Below are positions 1 through 18,161 of a DNA stretch of 64,000 nucleotides, in pieces. The stretch lies in assembly GCA_035578155.1 (NCBI GenBank), contig JAPWDM010000001.1, forward strand, positions 88,053,576-88,117,575, written 5' to 3'. This stretch comes from Brachynemurus nebulosus. Taxonomy: Eukaryota > Arthropoda > Insecta > Neuroptera > Myrmeleontidae. A program made the position numbers and the translations under genes. A model generated the notes under the pieces. It saw nothing but the letters and a program-made list of their open reading frames with translations. It did not search any database and had not been told where the DNA came from. Every line of letters begins with the position of its first letter. The stretch's first letter is position 1.

Positions 1-1
1 T

Positions 2-5203
<5,202 letters not shown>

Positions 5204-5546
5204 CAGTGGCGGATTTACTCTAAGTGCCGCTCTAGGCTCAGTAAAAATGCCGCCCCTGAAAAGCTAAAAAAAAATATTTTGCTGCCCTTTTTGCCAAATT
5301 TACCGTCCCTAAAATCGGCCGCCCTTCTTAAAAACCGTAAGTGATGAGTAAAAAAAAAAACTTGAAATTCTATATTTTTCCGCCCCGAAAATTTGCCGCC
5401 TTTCCTAAAAAACGTAAGTGACGAGCAAAAAGAAAAACAAAAAACAAATTCTACATTTGGCCGCCCTTTTTGGCCCGAATTTTCCGCCATTAAAATCTGC
5501 CGCCCTAGGCTCTAGCCTACTCAGCCTGCTGGTAAATCCGTCACTA
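5204..5546. mobile_element. hAT-type MITE with 8-bp target duplication
   Basis: A 343-bp element. Its ends are inverted copies: CAGTGGCGGATTTAC at the left, and GTAAATCCGTCACTA at the right, whose reverse complement is TAGTGACGGATTTAC. It is flanked on both sides by ATTTTACC (5196-5203 and 5547-5554), an 8-bp duplication as made by hAT transposases. The interior is rich in CCGCC words and contains two related ~70-bp blocks, each with AAAACGTAAGTGA-like sequence. It has no coding capacity. Confidence 0.85.
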
Positions 5547-6824
5547 ATTTTACCCTTTAAATTTCCGAGACTGTCTTTACCCTTTAAACTTCCGAGACTG
5601 AAGATTATACTTTTCTTCACAAATTTCATAAAAAGTTTCAATTTTTATAGACAAGGTACCGGAAAATCAAAAAATCCAGGGAAACTGTTGTGCTATGGTA
5701 TAAATTTTTAAAATTAAAATATTACAATTTATGGGTCCCTACAATTATATAACTTTGTCTACTTATTCATAAAACGTATTGCATGTATTTTTATAACGTT
5801 TTTCTCAACAAGGCCTTCAAGGTCCTTTATTATATTTTTACATATTGTCACATTTGTTTGAAGTTTAGACAGAAAATAAAATAAAAAGATGACTACCCCA
5901 TTTAAAGAAAGTTTAAATATATCTGTTCCGATTTCAATTATATTTGGTATAACCAAAATAAAGAGAAAACATATTTTTAAATATAAATAGATCAGAAAAT
6001 TGTCCACAAATGTTAAGTTTACTTTTCTATTTACGCGGTAATGGGTAGCTCGAGAGTAATTTTTATTTCAAAATTACATTCTTAAAACATATAAAATATG
6101 TTATTAGGAATCAGATTTTTTTTTAAATTTTCCAATCGTTGGTAAATTGCACTGAAACTAAGCCTATATTTGATGCTTTTCAAACTCGTTTTTCACCCAC
6201 TTAAAAATGGAAATTTGAAATTCTACTTCCTAATAACATTTTTTATTACCTTTATCTTTACTCACTGAAAATTTGAAGTTCATATGTTAATTCTACGCCG
6301 AGAAAATAGAAAAGTAAAATCGCCTATTTTTGATGTTTTTTTTCATTGGTAAATATCCCCTTAAAATTACGTGAACCCTTCATACAATCAAAATTTTCAA
6401 ACTCGTATGATAACTATTACTTACATAACAATAACTGAAGACGTGAGTGGATGAAGGTTTTATGTAACATTTTATAATTTTACAGTAGAAGCGTTTGAAA
6501 GTTTTTATTTACATGTACTCCACATGCAATAGCATATGTTTATTATTGAATTTCTACGGAACTATTGGGCCTAATGAAACTAAATTTTAATATATGATAC
6601 TTCAGCATAAAATATATCGAAATTTGAAAAAAAAGAATTTTTGAAAAAATGTTATATAACACCTTTATCCTCTCATGTCTTCAACTATTTTTAATAAAGT
6701 AATATTTTATTTGACACACATTAAACATAAATAAATTTATTTACGACTATTATGAAATTGCTTCTTTATTGTACAAAATACTATCTCGGTAAGCTATGTT
6801 TTACATACAGCTGTACAGAAAATT
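5547..6824. other. AT-rich DNA, no gene seen
   Basis: Two imperfect ~28-bp direct repeats (TTACCCTTTAAATTTCCGAG-like) start at about 5550. About 80 bp at 6736-6815 recurs inverted at about 23260-23345. Nothing else is recognisable. Confidence 0.5.
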
Positions 6825-7006
6825 GAACTTGACTCCCGCCTATGCGTAAAGAAACACAGCACACTACACTTTTATTAATTTTTAGTCGAATTTTTCCTTG
6901 AAAAAATTAGACTTATACAGTCTATACGACAAGAACGGTGAGAGGCGAGAGTAGGGGCGCTATCCGTTTTCGGACCCGTAGAACACGAATATGTAGAAAA
7001 AAAATG

Positions 7007-7238
<232 letters not shown>

Positions 7239-7549
7239 ATTAATTTGTGTAGGGCCCCCCTATGGAAGTTAAGAGATGAAATTTGGTAAATGGGGCTCAT
7301 TTTCGAGGCACCTCATACTATCAAAGTGGGGTCAAATTTTGAGAAAATTTTTGATCCGACCCAACTTTTAAGGGGGTGGTGGGGGGCGGAAAAGGAATAA
7401 AACTTTTCCAAACCGGTTGGAAATAATGTTTTGGTCAATGATCTACAACATATCCAAAATTCAGCTTCCTAGGATGATTTGGTGGGAGTAGAGGGGGGAA
7501 AAACGATTTTTGCTGGATCTAACAGGCCCCCAGCCCCCCAGAATTAACG

Positions 7550-8110
7550 TAGAGGGTTGAAATTTGGTGTGTTGATAAAGTTCGTACCTAGGTTGTGCTT
7601 TTTGGAGGTTTTAATATTTTACCCCCACCCCCCTCATTTTTAAGCTACAATTTCATGCATTTTCAACGTTTTCGAAGTTTGTACCACTCGCACAGGTCAC
7701 CCAAATAAACCTAGAGGGCTGAAATTTTGTATTCGGATTGAGTTAGTATCAAGGGGGTGCCTTTTGCGAGTCTCGACTTTCAAACCCTACTGCCACCATT
7801 TTTATACCCAAAAGAACATGATTTTTCTTCTTTTTTAACAGTTTCGTTCGGGTCAAAATCTCCCCAAATAAACCTAGAGGGCTGAAATTTTGTGTACAGG
7901 TTAAGCTAATAGCCAGACAATGTTTTTTAGAGGTTTCAATTTTTAACCCTTACCCCCACGATTTTTACGCCAATATTTCCTTAATTTTTTTGCTTGTTTT
8001 CTAACACGTCTAGAGAGTCTCTAAGGAAACCTAGAGGGCTGAAATTTTGTACGTGTATTCAGTTAGTATCCAGCTAGTACCTTTTAGGGAGTCCACATTA
8101 CTTTTCCCCC
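7550..8110 (+). repeat. ~160-bp quasi-tandem repeats in family A
   Basis: A block with the core AGAGGGCTGAAATTTTG starts near 7551 (diverged), 7709, 7869 and 8028. Each is followed by T-rich sequence, a G-rich or C-rich run, and a TTTTTACGC-like segment. The same array is readable inverted at about 35230-35740. Confidence 0.75.
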
Positions 8111-8735
8111 CACTTCTTCCATTTTTACATCGGAATTGAATGCTATTGTTAAATGTGTTTTAAATGCATTACTTTTATTCTAAATACAAGTAGGCGAATA
8201 GTAATTTTAAAAAATTTAAAAAAAAGTGAATAAAATTTTTTAACAAATGAAATACATACATATTAAGTAATTTGAAAATGTTATTAAAGTCACTGTTTAT
8301 TTATAAATTAGAAATTTTGGATTTTTATTATTTATAAAATAGAAATTTTGGATTTTTTTGGAAAGAAAAAATATCTTCATAAAAGCCTTCCAGTTTACTA
8401 TTTAAGTTCCTTTTTTAATATTTAAAATTAAAACACAAAGGCAATTGGCGGATAAGCATGGATAGAAATGCCCTCGTACGAATTGTGTTGGCTTTTTCCC
8501 TGTTAACTGCTATCGGCACAAAATTGAAATTTACTGAGATTCAGCCCTTAAAAACTTAAAACCTTTTTTTAAAGCCCCGATCAACCGGACACTCATCATC
8601 AGTTTTGAAACCACCAAAATTACAAATCGCTTGTGGACTTTCAATTATATTTCGCTTGTAGACACTCAATACCGAAGATGAAAGGAAAAATTCGACTTCC
8701 GTGATGGGGCTCCGCTGCTCACGGCGTTTTTATAT

Positions 8736-9429
8736 TGTATATTATATCAAAATCTGTACAAAAATTTTACATAGCAATTGAATGTCTGCATTTGTTTTTA
8801 ATAAATTTCAAATTCTATATAATTTTAATGTATTGTGTTTGTATCAAATTTATATCACATATTTATTGTAATTTCGTGTTAGTCGTACATAAAATTACGT
8901 TACGTAACTTGGTTGTAAGGCATATTACACACTCGCGCAATTATGCATTTGCCGCGGCTCTTCGTAACCTTTTTAGTCGTGACTAACATGCAACTTACTA
9001 CCTCAATCACTTAATACACTATTATATTTATATTATTTACTAATTTAGAATTTCAGAGCGTTATATGTAGTTTTGTGTCTAGTGTCCAGTATATGCACTA
9101 TTTTGACAATTAATACACTTTATACTTTATATGGTTCTCTACATAGGTGAGATTTCAAAAAAAATATTGGGGGGAGGTTGGCAAGGAATATATTTAATAT
9201 AAAAACCACCTCTGGAGATTTTTAGAATAGCAAACGAGTTCAGGTCGACAAATGCTTGACTTAATTTTTGCATCCTCACTCCTTTTATTTTGCCATACGA
9301 TTTTAATAAAGCTTGTTCAAATTTTTAATTTTTTATTTGCACGAATATGGGGGGCAGTTGTGCCTTGCTTCATTTTGTAAAACGGGGTCAAATGTCAGGC
9401 AAAATTAAACGACCTTGCAACGTATTCAC
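8736..9429. other. AT-rich DNA, no gene seen
   Basis: It includes a segment (8890-9030) whose parts, GGTTGTAAGGCATATTACAC and CAACTTACTACCTCAATCAC, recur inverted at 18010-18110. That is probably an old element end. The 83-codon frame starting at 8735 has no recognisable domain. Confidence 0.5.
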
Positions 9430-10545
9430 AAGGATAGGATAGCTTCGCTAGTTACCCGTCCAGAGCCAGTTTTCGTCCATTTTACTGTACAATAGGATAT
9501 AATAGAATTATAAAAACAGATAATCGAGCAAGTTTGATTTTGTTACATTCCTGACTCATAAACAGTGACAACACAGATCAAAAATATTTACTTGATAGAG
9601 TTGCGTATTTAAAAAAAATTATTAATTAGCCAGTTGTTTTCATGTTAGACAGACTGTGTAAATTAACAAAAAAACTAGTGACAAGATGACATTTCACAGT
9701 TAGTTTTAATACTGTTATGGCGTGATTAAGTTTTATTTTTTGTTTTTATACTAATATTTAAGAGACGTTGAACGTAATTAGAAGTGAAAATTTTTTTAAA
9801 AATTTAAATTGAGTTGTAAAAATTTGATGGACGGGTATTAAGTAATCAATTCCTTAAAAACTTCAGTTTTCGTCCAAGTGGAAACAATCAAATGAAATTT
9901 ATTTTATTTCTCAATCTAGCTAAATATTGTGAAATAGTAAAAAGCTTTATTTTGGACAATTATCATTGGCTGCTTGATGAGAGATTTAATTTTCGTCCAC
10001 TCAATTATTTGTGTAGAATGAATTACAAAAGTTTAACTTACATGGACGAAAACTGAAAACTGCATTAAATTATACTTTTCAGTTTTCTTTCATATATTTT
10101 TCTGTATGTGAATTATATTTTCAAACTTTTAGATAACCTCCTTAGAATCAAAAAGTTATAAAATAAAATAAAAAGGTTTAAGAAGGAAGATAAAAGGTTC
10201 TGAATACATATATGTAAGCATTTGCTTTTTATTAAAATTAATTTTTTTATAACAATTTTTAACCTAAATGGTGGTCGAAAACTAATCTACATGTGGACGA
10301 AAACTAACTTTTTTGGGCGAAAACTAGCGAAATCTGTATATTTATCATTATTATTTTTTTATAAAAAAAACAGTGAACGTAATAAGTTATCATTTTATGT
10401 CAACTTAAAATAAACTATGTAAGCAATAAATAGCAATAGAATTCATTAGCATTAGATCAGTTGAACATATTCTTTTTATGTCGTAAAGCTATCGACTCCA
10501 CTAATTGGACGAAAACTAGCGAACCTACCCTATTTTGGATGTTTT
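9430..10545. mobile_element. Putative non-autonomous DNA transposon with mirrored GTTTTCGTCC motifs
   Basis: GTTTTCGTCC (or TTTTCGTCC) occurs on the plus strand in the left half at 9469, 9866 and 9990. Its complement GGACGAAAAC occurs in the right half at 10044, 10295 and 10507, with GGTCGAAAAC at 10273 and GGGCGAAAAC at 10315. The ends are imperfect inverted repeats: GGATAGCTTCGCTAGTT at about 9434, against AACTAGCGAACCTACCC at about 10513. The motif reverses orientation near the middle, as expected for subterminal transposase-binding sites. No transposase ORF is seen. Confidence 0.65.
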
Positions 10546-11492
10546 AAATGTTATCTTGTGATGTACAAAATTCTGTAACGCCAGTGAACAAAGAAAAGTA
10601 ATATTTGGTGTATTTATGAAAAAATAAATTTTCCATCAATTTATCTCTGTTTTTTAATTGTCTCTTGATATTTTTTATTTGAAAATTAAAATTTTCATAA
10701 TGCTATCGAAGAATCTGTCTAAATTTTTGTTGGGTCCCTCTGCAAATTTATAGTTTATGCGCCCCTGATTATGACATATGATATATTAATAGAAAGGTGA
10801 GAAAAAGCCATTTAACTGTGCTAAATCTACTTCACTTTCCGAAAGAAAAACAAAAGTTGGGAGCTATAACTCAAAAACAGGTAGGCATAGAAAAGTTTTA
10901 ATAAGATATACAAATTTAACGTAAAATAAAGTCCAAAAGTGGTACCAGAATGTGCAGATAAATTGCTATAGTTCTACTCAATAAGAAGTTACTAACAGAA
11001 ATAAGAATTTGGACTGGGGTATTTGATAATTTTTAAAAACCATCTCAGTGTGTTTATTACTTCTTACTAAACTAAAATAAAAATATTTTTAATAAAAATC
11101 ACGGGTCAAATTTCAGTTTTTAAAAAGGTCGCCAAAACGATGCTTTCTGTGACGTCAAATCGTATGACGTCATTGGCTCTAAAACATTGAGTAGTAGTAG
11201 TAGGTCTAGTAATGAAAATTAATAATTAAAATTTTTTTTCATAGTTACCAAAAAAGTAAACAGTTTTTTTCCTAACTACAAATATAATACCTACATATTC
11301 GAACGAGCTTGTGACGTAAGCTGCTTTTGCTTATGTTTTTGATTACGTCATTTTTAACGTAAATTTTGTAATTTTATTTAATTAAAATTTTTATATTTTT
11401 GAATGAAATAACTTGTAAAAAAGCAATATTCAGTATCATTATGACTCGAGCAGTTATTTAAAAATCACAATAGATATTTTTTCTATCTACTA
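10546..11492. other. AT-rich DNA, no gene seen
   Basis: Short TGACGTCA-like words cluster at about 11150-11180, 11308 and 11344. No open frame of interest and no element ends are recognised. Confidence 0.5.
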
Positions 11493-11876
11493 CTCTGCCG
11501 TGTCACACTAATCTCACGTATCTCAGAAATGATAGTTTTGAGAAAACTTGATTTGAATAAAATATCGTATTATCTTAATTCGCTCAAATATTATTAAATA
11601 TCTAAGATAATTGATTTTTATTATGCGTTATTGATTCAATGTTGCAGTATTGATTTAATAACGTATAAATATACTATTTGAAAATATAAGAAATAAGGAA
11701 TGTGATACAATCAAAATAAAAATTTAAAAATACAATAGATTAATTATTATATTATTCTTAACAAATTAATTAATTTTATTGTCAATATATATACTAGGGA
11801 TTGAGTAGAATCCTTTAAACGTTGTTACGCGAAATTGTTGTATCTAAAGATACATGACATTCGTGTGACACGGCAG
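11493..11876. mobile_element. Small TIR element (MITE)
   Basis: About 384 bp bounded by inverted repeats. CTCTGCCGTGTCACAC at the left matches the reverse complement of GTGTGACACGGCAG at the right, and similarity continues about 15 bp inward (TCACGTATCT against AGATACATGA). TACTA flanks both ends and could be a short target duplication. It is non-coding and AT-rich inside. Confidence 0.7.
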
Positions 11877-12069
11877 TACTAATTCTAACTACTATCAAAT
11901 ATCCCATTATGGATTTTTTTACTATAGCTTCTAAACTAAATGGAATTTAGGAAGTTTGAAGATAGCATTCGACGCCTCTATTGTTTTTGCACAATTCATC
12001 CCATTTAACCGAAACAGTATCTTTCACCAATTACATCTCCATGTTGGTAATTTTATTACAGACAGCCTG

Positions 12070-12200
12070 GATATAAATTTTAGTAAATATTATTTTCGGG
12101 TGCTAGCAACCTCAAAATAAATTTCTCTCACCACCCCCGATTAAAATCTGGTTATGAAACCTGCCGTAATAGCTGAATTTTCTTTCTGGAAAAACGCTAA
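12070..12200 (-). repeat. Repeat family R1, isolated end, inverted
   Basis: Read on the minus strand, this starts with TTTAGCG and runs to TACTAAAATTTATA, matching the start of the R1 copy at 12298 with many mismatches. It faces that copy, giving a head-to-head pair separated by about 100 bp. Confidence 0.6.
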
Positions 12201-12297
12201 AAAAATTTCTTGTCATAAATATTTAATAAAAATTGAAAAGTAAACATTTGGAAGCATTCACTGCTATCTGCTACAGGGATGGAAAAAAATAGTTTTT

Positions 12298-12424
12298 TTT
12301 TCTAGCGAATTTCCAAAACTGGAAATTCAGCTTTTACGCCAGGTGTCATGATGCGACCTAAGCCCGAGACCATATCAGAAATATGTTTTGAGGTCCCTAG
12401 AATACGAAAATGATATTCACTAAA

Positions 12425-12496
<72 letters not shown>

Positions 12497-13930
12497 CCGC
12501 GCGATAACTCTCGAACGAAACGTTTAATGCTTATGAAATTTTGTGTGCGAATTCGATTTTCCAAATCGTTGGATGAGTTCGTTAGCCAGACACGTCGGAT
12601 GCCCAGAAGTAGGTTTTCCGGGCGTTTTTTGTCAACAAAATGAGTTTTTTGCCAGAATTAAGCAATTTTTCAAATTTTTTTTTACACCAAGCCCTAGTAA
12701 AAGGTAAAATGCATAAAAAATGTTTTTATACCGTTGCTCTAAATTACTTACTTTTCGAGAAAAACTAGGAAATATGTCGTTCTCCATTTCACTCGCACTC
12801 GCATTCTTTTTTTTTCTGTCTCATTTTTTACGAGCTAAATTCGAAAAAAACCGCTTTTTAAGTAGCATGTCATGATTTTTTTAATCCAATTTAACGATTC
12901 GGCTATATTCTTTTTCTTTGTCAGTTAAATGTTTTTATAATGTATCTCTATTCCATTTTTTTTTAGATAAAAAATCACGGCGCAGTTTTTTATGTGATAT
13001 GATCAGAATTTAGATGATGTTTACACCTTCCTAAAATTAATAAGAGCTTGCTACAATCGCATAAAAATTACGTTAAATCATATTCAAACAATAATATTTT
13101 TACGTAATTTTCTATCCAAATGACAATACTACGTTATAATTATATGTATAAACCCATCATTTTAGTGGTAAATAAATTTGCACATTCAGTTTTTTTTTTC
13201 TTTTGACAACAAAACAAATAATTTTAAATTTTGACAAGTTGTAACATACATTTTTGAAAATATTAAATATTTATTTTTTTAAGGCAAAAATGTATTAAAG
13301 ATCTGAAATTTGTTTAACAAAAACCATACATCTGCTCGTTTTACCTTAAAAATCTCGGAAAATAGAATATTTTTCAATAATTAACTCAGAAAAAGCATAT
13401 ATGAGGTAATTTCCATGATATTTTTTTGAAAATTTCAAAATAGTAGGGTTACAATGTTTTTTTTTTTAATTATTTTGTAGAATTTGGTAAACACACATCG
13501 TAAAAAGTACTCGCCTTGAAAAAATCAAACAAGTATTTAAAAAAAATATACTATTTCTTAAAGAAAATATTAAAATTATGTACAAATGCCGTCCTGACCA
13601 ACTGATATATTGGAACCGATTTTGAGCAGCTGGATTTACTACAGGCAAAAGCTCATAGTGAATACACACATTTTTTAACATCCTTTTGAATTTTGTAATT
13701 CAATCATTACAAATAAAATCTAAATAAAAAAAAATCTCTATGACCTGTTTTTTCTCAATTTTCTAGCATCAAATCTAGCGATAATTAACTAGCGGGTGAT
13801 TGTATTGACCACACATTTTAATGTAAAATATATTAATTTTAACCGGCTTCAAAATAACGTTTCGATTTTAACAATAAAAATATTTAAAAAAGTGTTTAAG
13901 TTCTGGCAAGATTGTCAAAAAGGGACTGAA
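12298..13930 (+). repeat. Long direct repeat, copy 1 (contains an R1 element and (TA)n)
   Basis: It begins at TAGCGAATTTCCAAAACTGG and closely matches 27332-28870. A (TA)n array lies at 12427-12492, followed by GTATCCGCGCGATAACTC and GATGAGTTCGTTAGCCAGAC. Similarity is near-identical for the first ~850 bp and weaker to about 13930. R1-specific words (CTCTCGAACGAAA, CCAGACACGT) recur at 16130, 32200, 34230 and 55000. No coding potential is recognised; the 77-codon frame at 12410 starts inside the TA array. Confidence 0.8.
12427..12492. repeat. (TA)n microsatellite at a fixed R1 position
   Basis: It lies between TTCACTAAAATT and GTATCCGCGCGATAAC, exactly as in the paralogue at 27463. Confidence 0.95.
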
Positions 13931-15391
13931 ATATTTAATGTGTTAAGTACTTACTAGACTTATAAACTTTCATTTTCGTATACGCTTTCGGTTTCGGATA
14001 TTTAATTATTTCGGATATCGGTAGTTTTAGTTACGGTTACGAATATCCATAACATCCCTAATGTAAATGTTTGTCAATCCAACTTCATCGAGAGAAAGTT
14101 AATTAGGTATTTACAATTTTCGGAAGAACACGTATATAAATTTTATAAGTACGTATTATCATATAAACACATTTGGTTTGCAATTTTTTAATAATTAGTT
14201 TCTACGCTACTGAAATTATCTATCCATTTGAAAATTGGGATCCAGTGATGTACATTGACACTACAAAAGTGTGGGTGAAAAATTTCATTTTCACTTTTAC
14301 TGAAATTATGTCATAAATTCATATTTTCAGAATTTATTCATTTGACAGAAAAATTCTAAATTATTAAAACAGCCAAATAATTAATAACAATTAAAATAAA
14401 AAAAAAAAAAAAACAGAAAACATTTATTTATATTTGCATTTTTATAAAAACATGTAGGTATTATATTTTATATGCACTTTAACTAAAATGTCAAATTTCA
14501 CACGTTCTTAATTTTCAATTTCACTCATAATGTGCTTAAAAATCAAAACTTAAAGTTTATAACATTCACAATCCGTGTAGAGTGTCCATACGTCTTGGTT
14601 TTCCCGGATTTGTCACGGTTCTAGCTCCGTTGCTCCGGTGTCCCGACAGACTTTTTCAAGACGTCGGTCGATTTGTTTCGGTTTTTCAAACTACTAATTT
14701 TTATTTTCATCATCTAATAAGTACACAATTTTTCATTTTAAATCATGAATAGTTCAGTATCATATTAAAAGATCAACAGTAGATTCATTTACAACCAAAC
14801 CTAAAAATATTTAAAAAAAATTAATTACTAATTAAATTTTCCAAGTTTTTTCGATTTTACCTTAAACACGAACTTCCAAAAAAACATTTTCTTTTCTTAA
14901 CTTTCCATCATATATGTATCTACATAAATAAATTGTAATATTATTTTGCTTGCTTTTATGATACTGAAGGTACTGAAGTTATTGAACAATTAAAAATTAA
15001 AATGACTGGAATTTTATTCGAACTTTTAAATAAGGTAGTTAACTAACGCGCTAGATAGATAACGCCACAATACAGAAATTGCCAACATTTAAATGTTCAT
15101 GTTTCACATTAATACAAAATAAAATACATTAATACAAAATAAAATTGTCTAAGAAGCTCACTTTCATAAGAAATTTTATAAAAATTTAAAAAATATATAT
15201 TTCCTAGAACAGGGGGCGATTTATTTTAAAAAAAAATTAATATTTTAAATAAAGAGCCATTAATAGGTAATCTATACATATAATACAAATGTAACGAGAT
15301 CGTTTCTGTATAGGGAATATTTTTTAAAAATTGTGCAGATACTGTAAATAGTTATCGATGTAGATATCAAAACAGCGATTTTTTAAATTTT
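13931..15391. other. AT-rich DNA, no gene seen
   Basis: Long A/T homopolymers (for example 14398-14413) and no recognised ORF or element end. Confidence 0.5.
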
Positions 15392-15870
15392 TGTCTGTCT
15401 GTCTGTCTGTCTGTCTGTTCGTCTGTTCACGCATCACACAAAAACTACTGGATGGATTTTAATGAAATTTGGTGTGCCGACAACTTATTACCCGGATCAA
15501 CATCTAAGATACTTTCTACTTCGAGAAAATGTCTCATTCCCACGGGAAAATGGAAAAACCATGTTGAGCATGTGCATACAGTACGCAAAAACTATTGAAC
15601 GGATTTTGATGCAATTTGGTGTGGTGATAACTTATTACCTGAGTCCGCATCTCAGATACTTTTTATTTCGGGAAAGTGGCTCATTCCCACAGGAAAATAA
15701 AAAAACTTTTTGAGCATGTGCATATATTACGCGAAAACTATTGAACGGATTTTTATGAAATCTGGTGTAGTGATAACTTATTACCTGCGTCAACATTTAG
15801 GATACTTTTTATTACGGGAAAATATTTCCTTCCTTCAGGAAAATTCAAAAATTATTTTGCTTATGTGCAT
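15392..15870 (+). repeat. CTGT microsatellite followed by three ~145-bp tandem units
   Basis: TCTGTCTGTCTGTCTG at 15393-15419 precedes three consecutive diverged units. Each contains AAAACTA.TG.A.GGATTTT, then AAATTTGGTGT, then AACTTATTACC, then GATACTTTTTA, and ends near GAGCATGTGCATA. Unit starts are about 15430, 15580 and 15725. The open frame at 15462-15713 is translated from the repeats and is not a gene. This layout is common in insect dispersed repeats; I cannot name the family. Confidence 0.75.
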
Positions 15871-16059
15871 GTATACTTAAAACTATTGTTCTATGCGAAT
15901 GCTTTATAATTACTATACTTATATACTTGTCATTTATTACATTAAATTTACCATAATACAAAATTTCTGGAGACTAACTCTATTTTAAATTAATTTAGAA
16001 ATTTCGAAAATTTAAGTGCCTATATATCCGAAAAATTCATTTTGGATGAAACTTGTTAT

Positions 16060-16370
16060 ATTTATAGGATAGATACTAGTTTGGGATGCAAATATAATAA
16101 AACAATAAAACGTTGGAAGTCCAAAAATTTTGTATGAGTTCTCCAGTCAGACACGTCCAATTCCAAAAACCTCAAAAAAATGAGTTTTTTTGCAAACAAT
16201 TTGCCAAAATTTAAAAGTTTTTCCAATTTTTTTTACATTGTGGTAAAGAACCAAGAAAATCACAGAAAATACATTTTGAACCATTATTCTAGGTAAGCGG
16301 GTTTTCGAAAAAAAGTAACTTTTATGATTGGAAATTCGCTATGTTATGCAGATGCTGCGACAGGGGTATT
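16060..16370 (-). repeat. Repeat family R1, partial copy
   Basis: It contains CCAGTCAGACACGTCC and ends at GCTATGTTATGCAGATGCTG followed by CGACAGGGGTATTT, the conserved R1 terminus shared with 31235-31277 and 55225-55268. The other end is missing or too diverged to see. Confidence 0.7.
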
Positions 16371-16379
16371 TAAATTTAT

Positions 16380-17955
16380 AAAACAAACAGTTCAAAATGT
16401 TTTAAACATGTGTTCCTACGTTTAAAATCATGTTTTTATTAGTTTAAATTAAACATACGTTTTAAACATTTTAAACTTGTTTTAAACAGGTTTAATTCCT
16501 TTAATTGAACTATAAGGAAAAAACTTTTTGTCTCGAAATGCCTGACTTTTTGCTGTCAGTCACTGGCATAAAATAATTACATAATTATGTTAAATGGAAA
16601 AATTTGAATATTTTCTTTTCTTATAAAATTTATAAAACCATTTGTTGTTTATGCGTGTTGAATACTGTGTACAACAAAGACGTTGCTGAGAAATTTTATA
16701 AAATTTGATACATGCTAAAATAAAAGAGTTTAAATTACGATACAAAGAAGTTCAAAATCTTATTATTAGTTGAACTGGTAAATAAAATACGATAATTAAA
16801 TAAAGTCAGTGCTTTAGAATGGCGGTTATCACTAAAGTCACAAATCGACCCCAAAACATTTGATTTGGTAACACAGTTGCGTTGGACTGTAGCCTAGTGG
16901 TGGAGAACTATCGATAGCACTATCGATAACTATCGATAGTTTTGACTATCGAAAACTATCGATTTTTTTTTACTATCGATAGTTTTCGATAGTTTTCTTC
17001 AGTCATCTCGTTTACTTATGAATACTACAAAGATAATAAAAATTATAGCCAGAGATATAAAAACAACCATTTTAAGGGAATTTCAGGCGACCTTTTTTTT
17101 CTGGTTCACCGGCTATCCAAATTCAAAAAACTTGAGCATCAAAAACTATCGATAACTATCGATAGTTGGTACTATCGGTAACTATCGTTAGTCTGAACTA
17201 TCGATAGTCGGACTATCGATAGTCGGGACTATCGATAGTCGGAACTATCGATAGTCGGGACTATCGATAGTTCTCCATCACTACTGTAGCCTTAGTAGAA
17301 AGAGCTGCATTGCTAGTCGCTGTTCAGGATTTAAACAGAAATACTTAACATAAATTAGTATTTAACATAAATATACCTATATTTTTTTATACGTGCAGAC
17401 GTGCTTATATTTACATAAATCAGTGGCTGTAGTGATAACTACCATTTTAAGATTTTTACAATATTTCGTATAACCGATTATTTTCGAAAAGAAGCACATA
17501 TTAGGGTTATTTTAACATAGTGAAACAAATAAACAGTGACAATAAAGACAAATATTGAAATATGTGTGTACTTTGTTACACAAAAAACCAACATAAATAT
17601 AAATAAATGCATACTTTTTTAATAAATTTAGTTTAACCGAATTAAAAATTTAATTTTGTTTTTATTATTTTATTATTGATGTATATTGGATTAGAACTGC
17701 CCAATTTTTAATTACTATAGATGTAATTAGGCAATTTTTTTTTTCAATACATTTTATTTACAACTTAACCGAAGGAATTTAATTAAAGTTTGTTCAGAAC
17801 ACTGTTTAATATCTAATGTTTTTTATTTGTTTTAAACATAGTTTAAAACATCGTTTAAAACCCTTTAATTTCAAATATGTTTTATTTAGATTGTGTTTTA
17901 AACAGTGTTTAAAACATGTGATTTAAAACACTTTGTTTTAAACATGCCAACCCTG
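16380..17955. mobile_element. Putative element with TTTAAAAC subterminal repeats, split by a hAT-type MITE
   Basis: Dense GTTTTAAAC words occur at 16398-16500 and again at 17805-17945. The right edge reads GTTTTAAACATGCCAACCCTG, so on the minus strand it starts CAGGGTTGGCATG, a hAT-like end. The matching left end is not clear. A TATCGATA-rich MITE is inserted at 16895-17283. No transposase is seen. Confidence 0.5.
16895..17283. mobile_element. hAT-type MITE built of TATCGATA palindromes, 8-bp target duplication
   Basis: A 389-bp element. The left end is TAGTGGTGGAGAACTATCG and the right end, read inverted, is TAGTGATGGAGAACTATCG. CTGTAGCC flanks both sides (16887-16894 and 17284-17291), the 8-bp duplication typical of hAT. 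Both subterminal regions are arrays of ACTATCGATAGT palindromes: about five at the left and eight at the right, the right ones separated by CGG. It is non-coding. Confidence 0.9.
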
Positions 17956-18009
17956 ATCTGCTAGCTACAAAAACAAACTATCATCTGACTTTTATGATGT
18001 GGCCTTTTA

Positions 18010-18110
18010 ATAGTATATTACGTGATTGAGGTTGTAAGTTGCATATTAGACACAAGCGAAAAAGTTATGTAATTGCGCGATTGTGTAATATGCCTTACAA
18101 CCGAGTTTAC
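18010..18110. repeat. Short inverted-repeat segment shared with 8890-9030
   Basis: ACGTGATTGAGGTTGTAAGT and GTAATATGCCTTACAACC are reverse complements of segments near 9010 and 8905. It is likely an old element end and lies directly outside the minus-strand Penelope copy. Confidence 0.5.
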
Positions 18111-18161
18111 TATTAGAATTAGTAAAATTATAGTAACCTGTGGTAATATTAATAGATTTGA

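Noticed and set aside
15462..15713. 83-codon ORF
   Set aside because: It is read through diverged tandem repeats; the repeat period explains its internal similarity.
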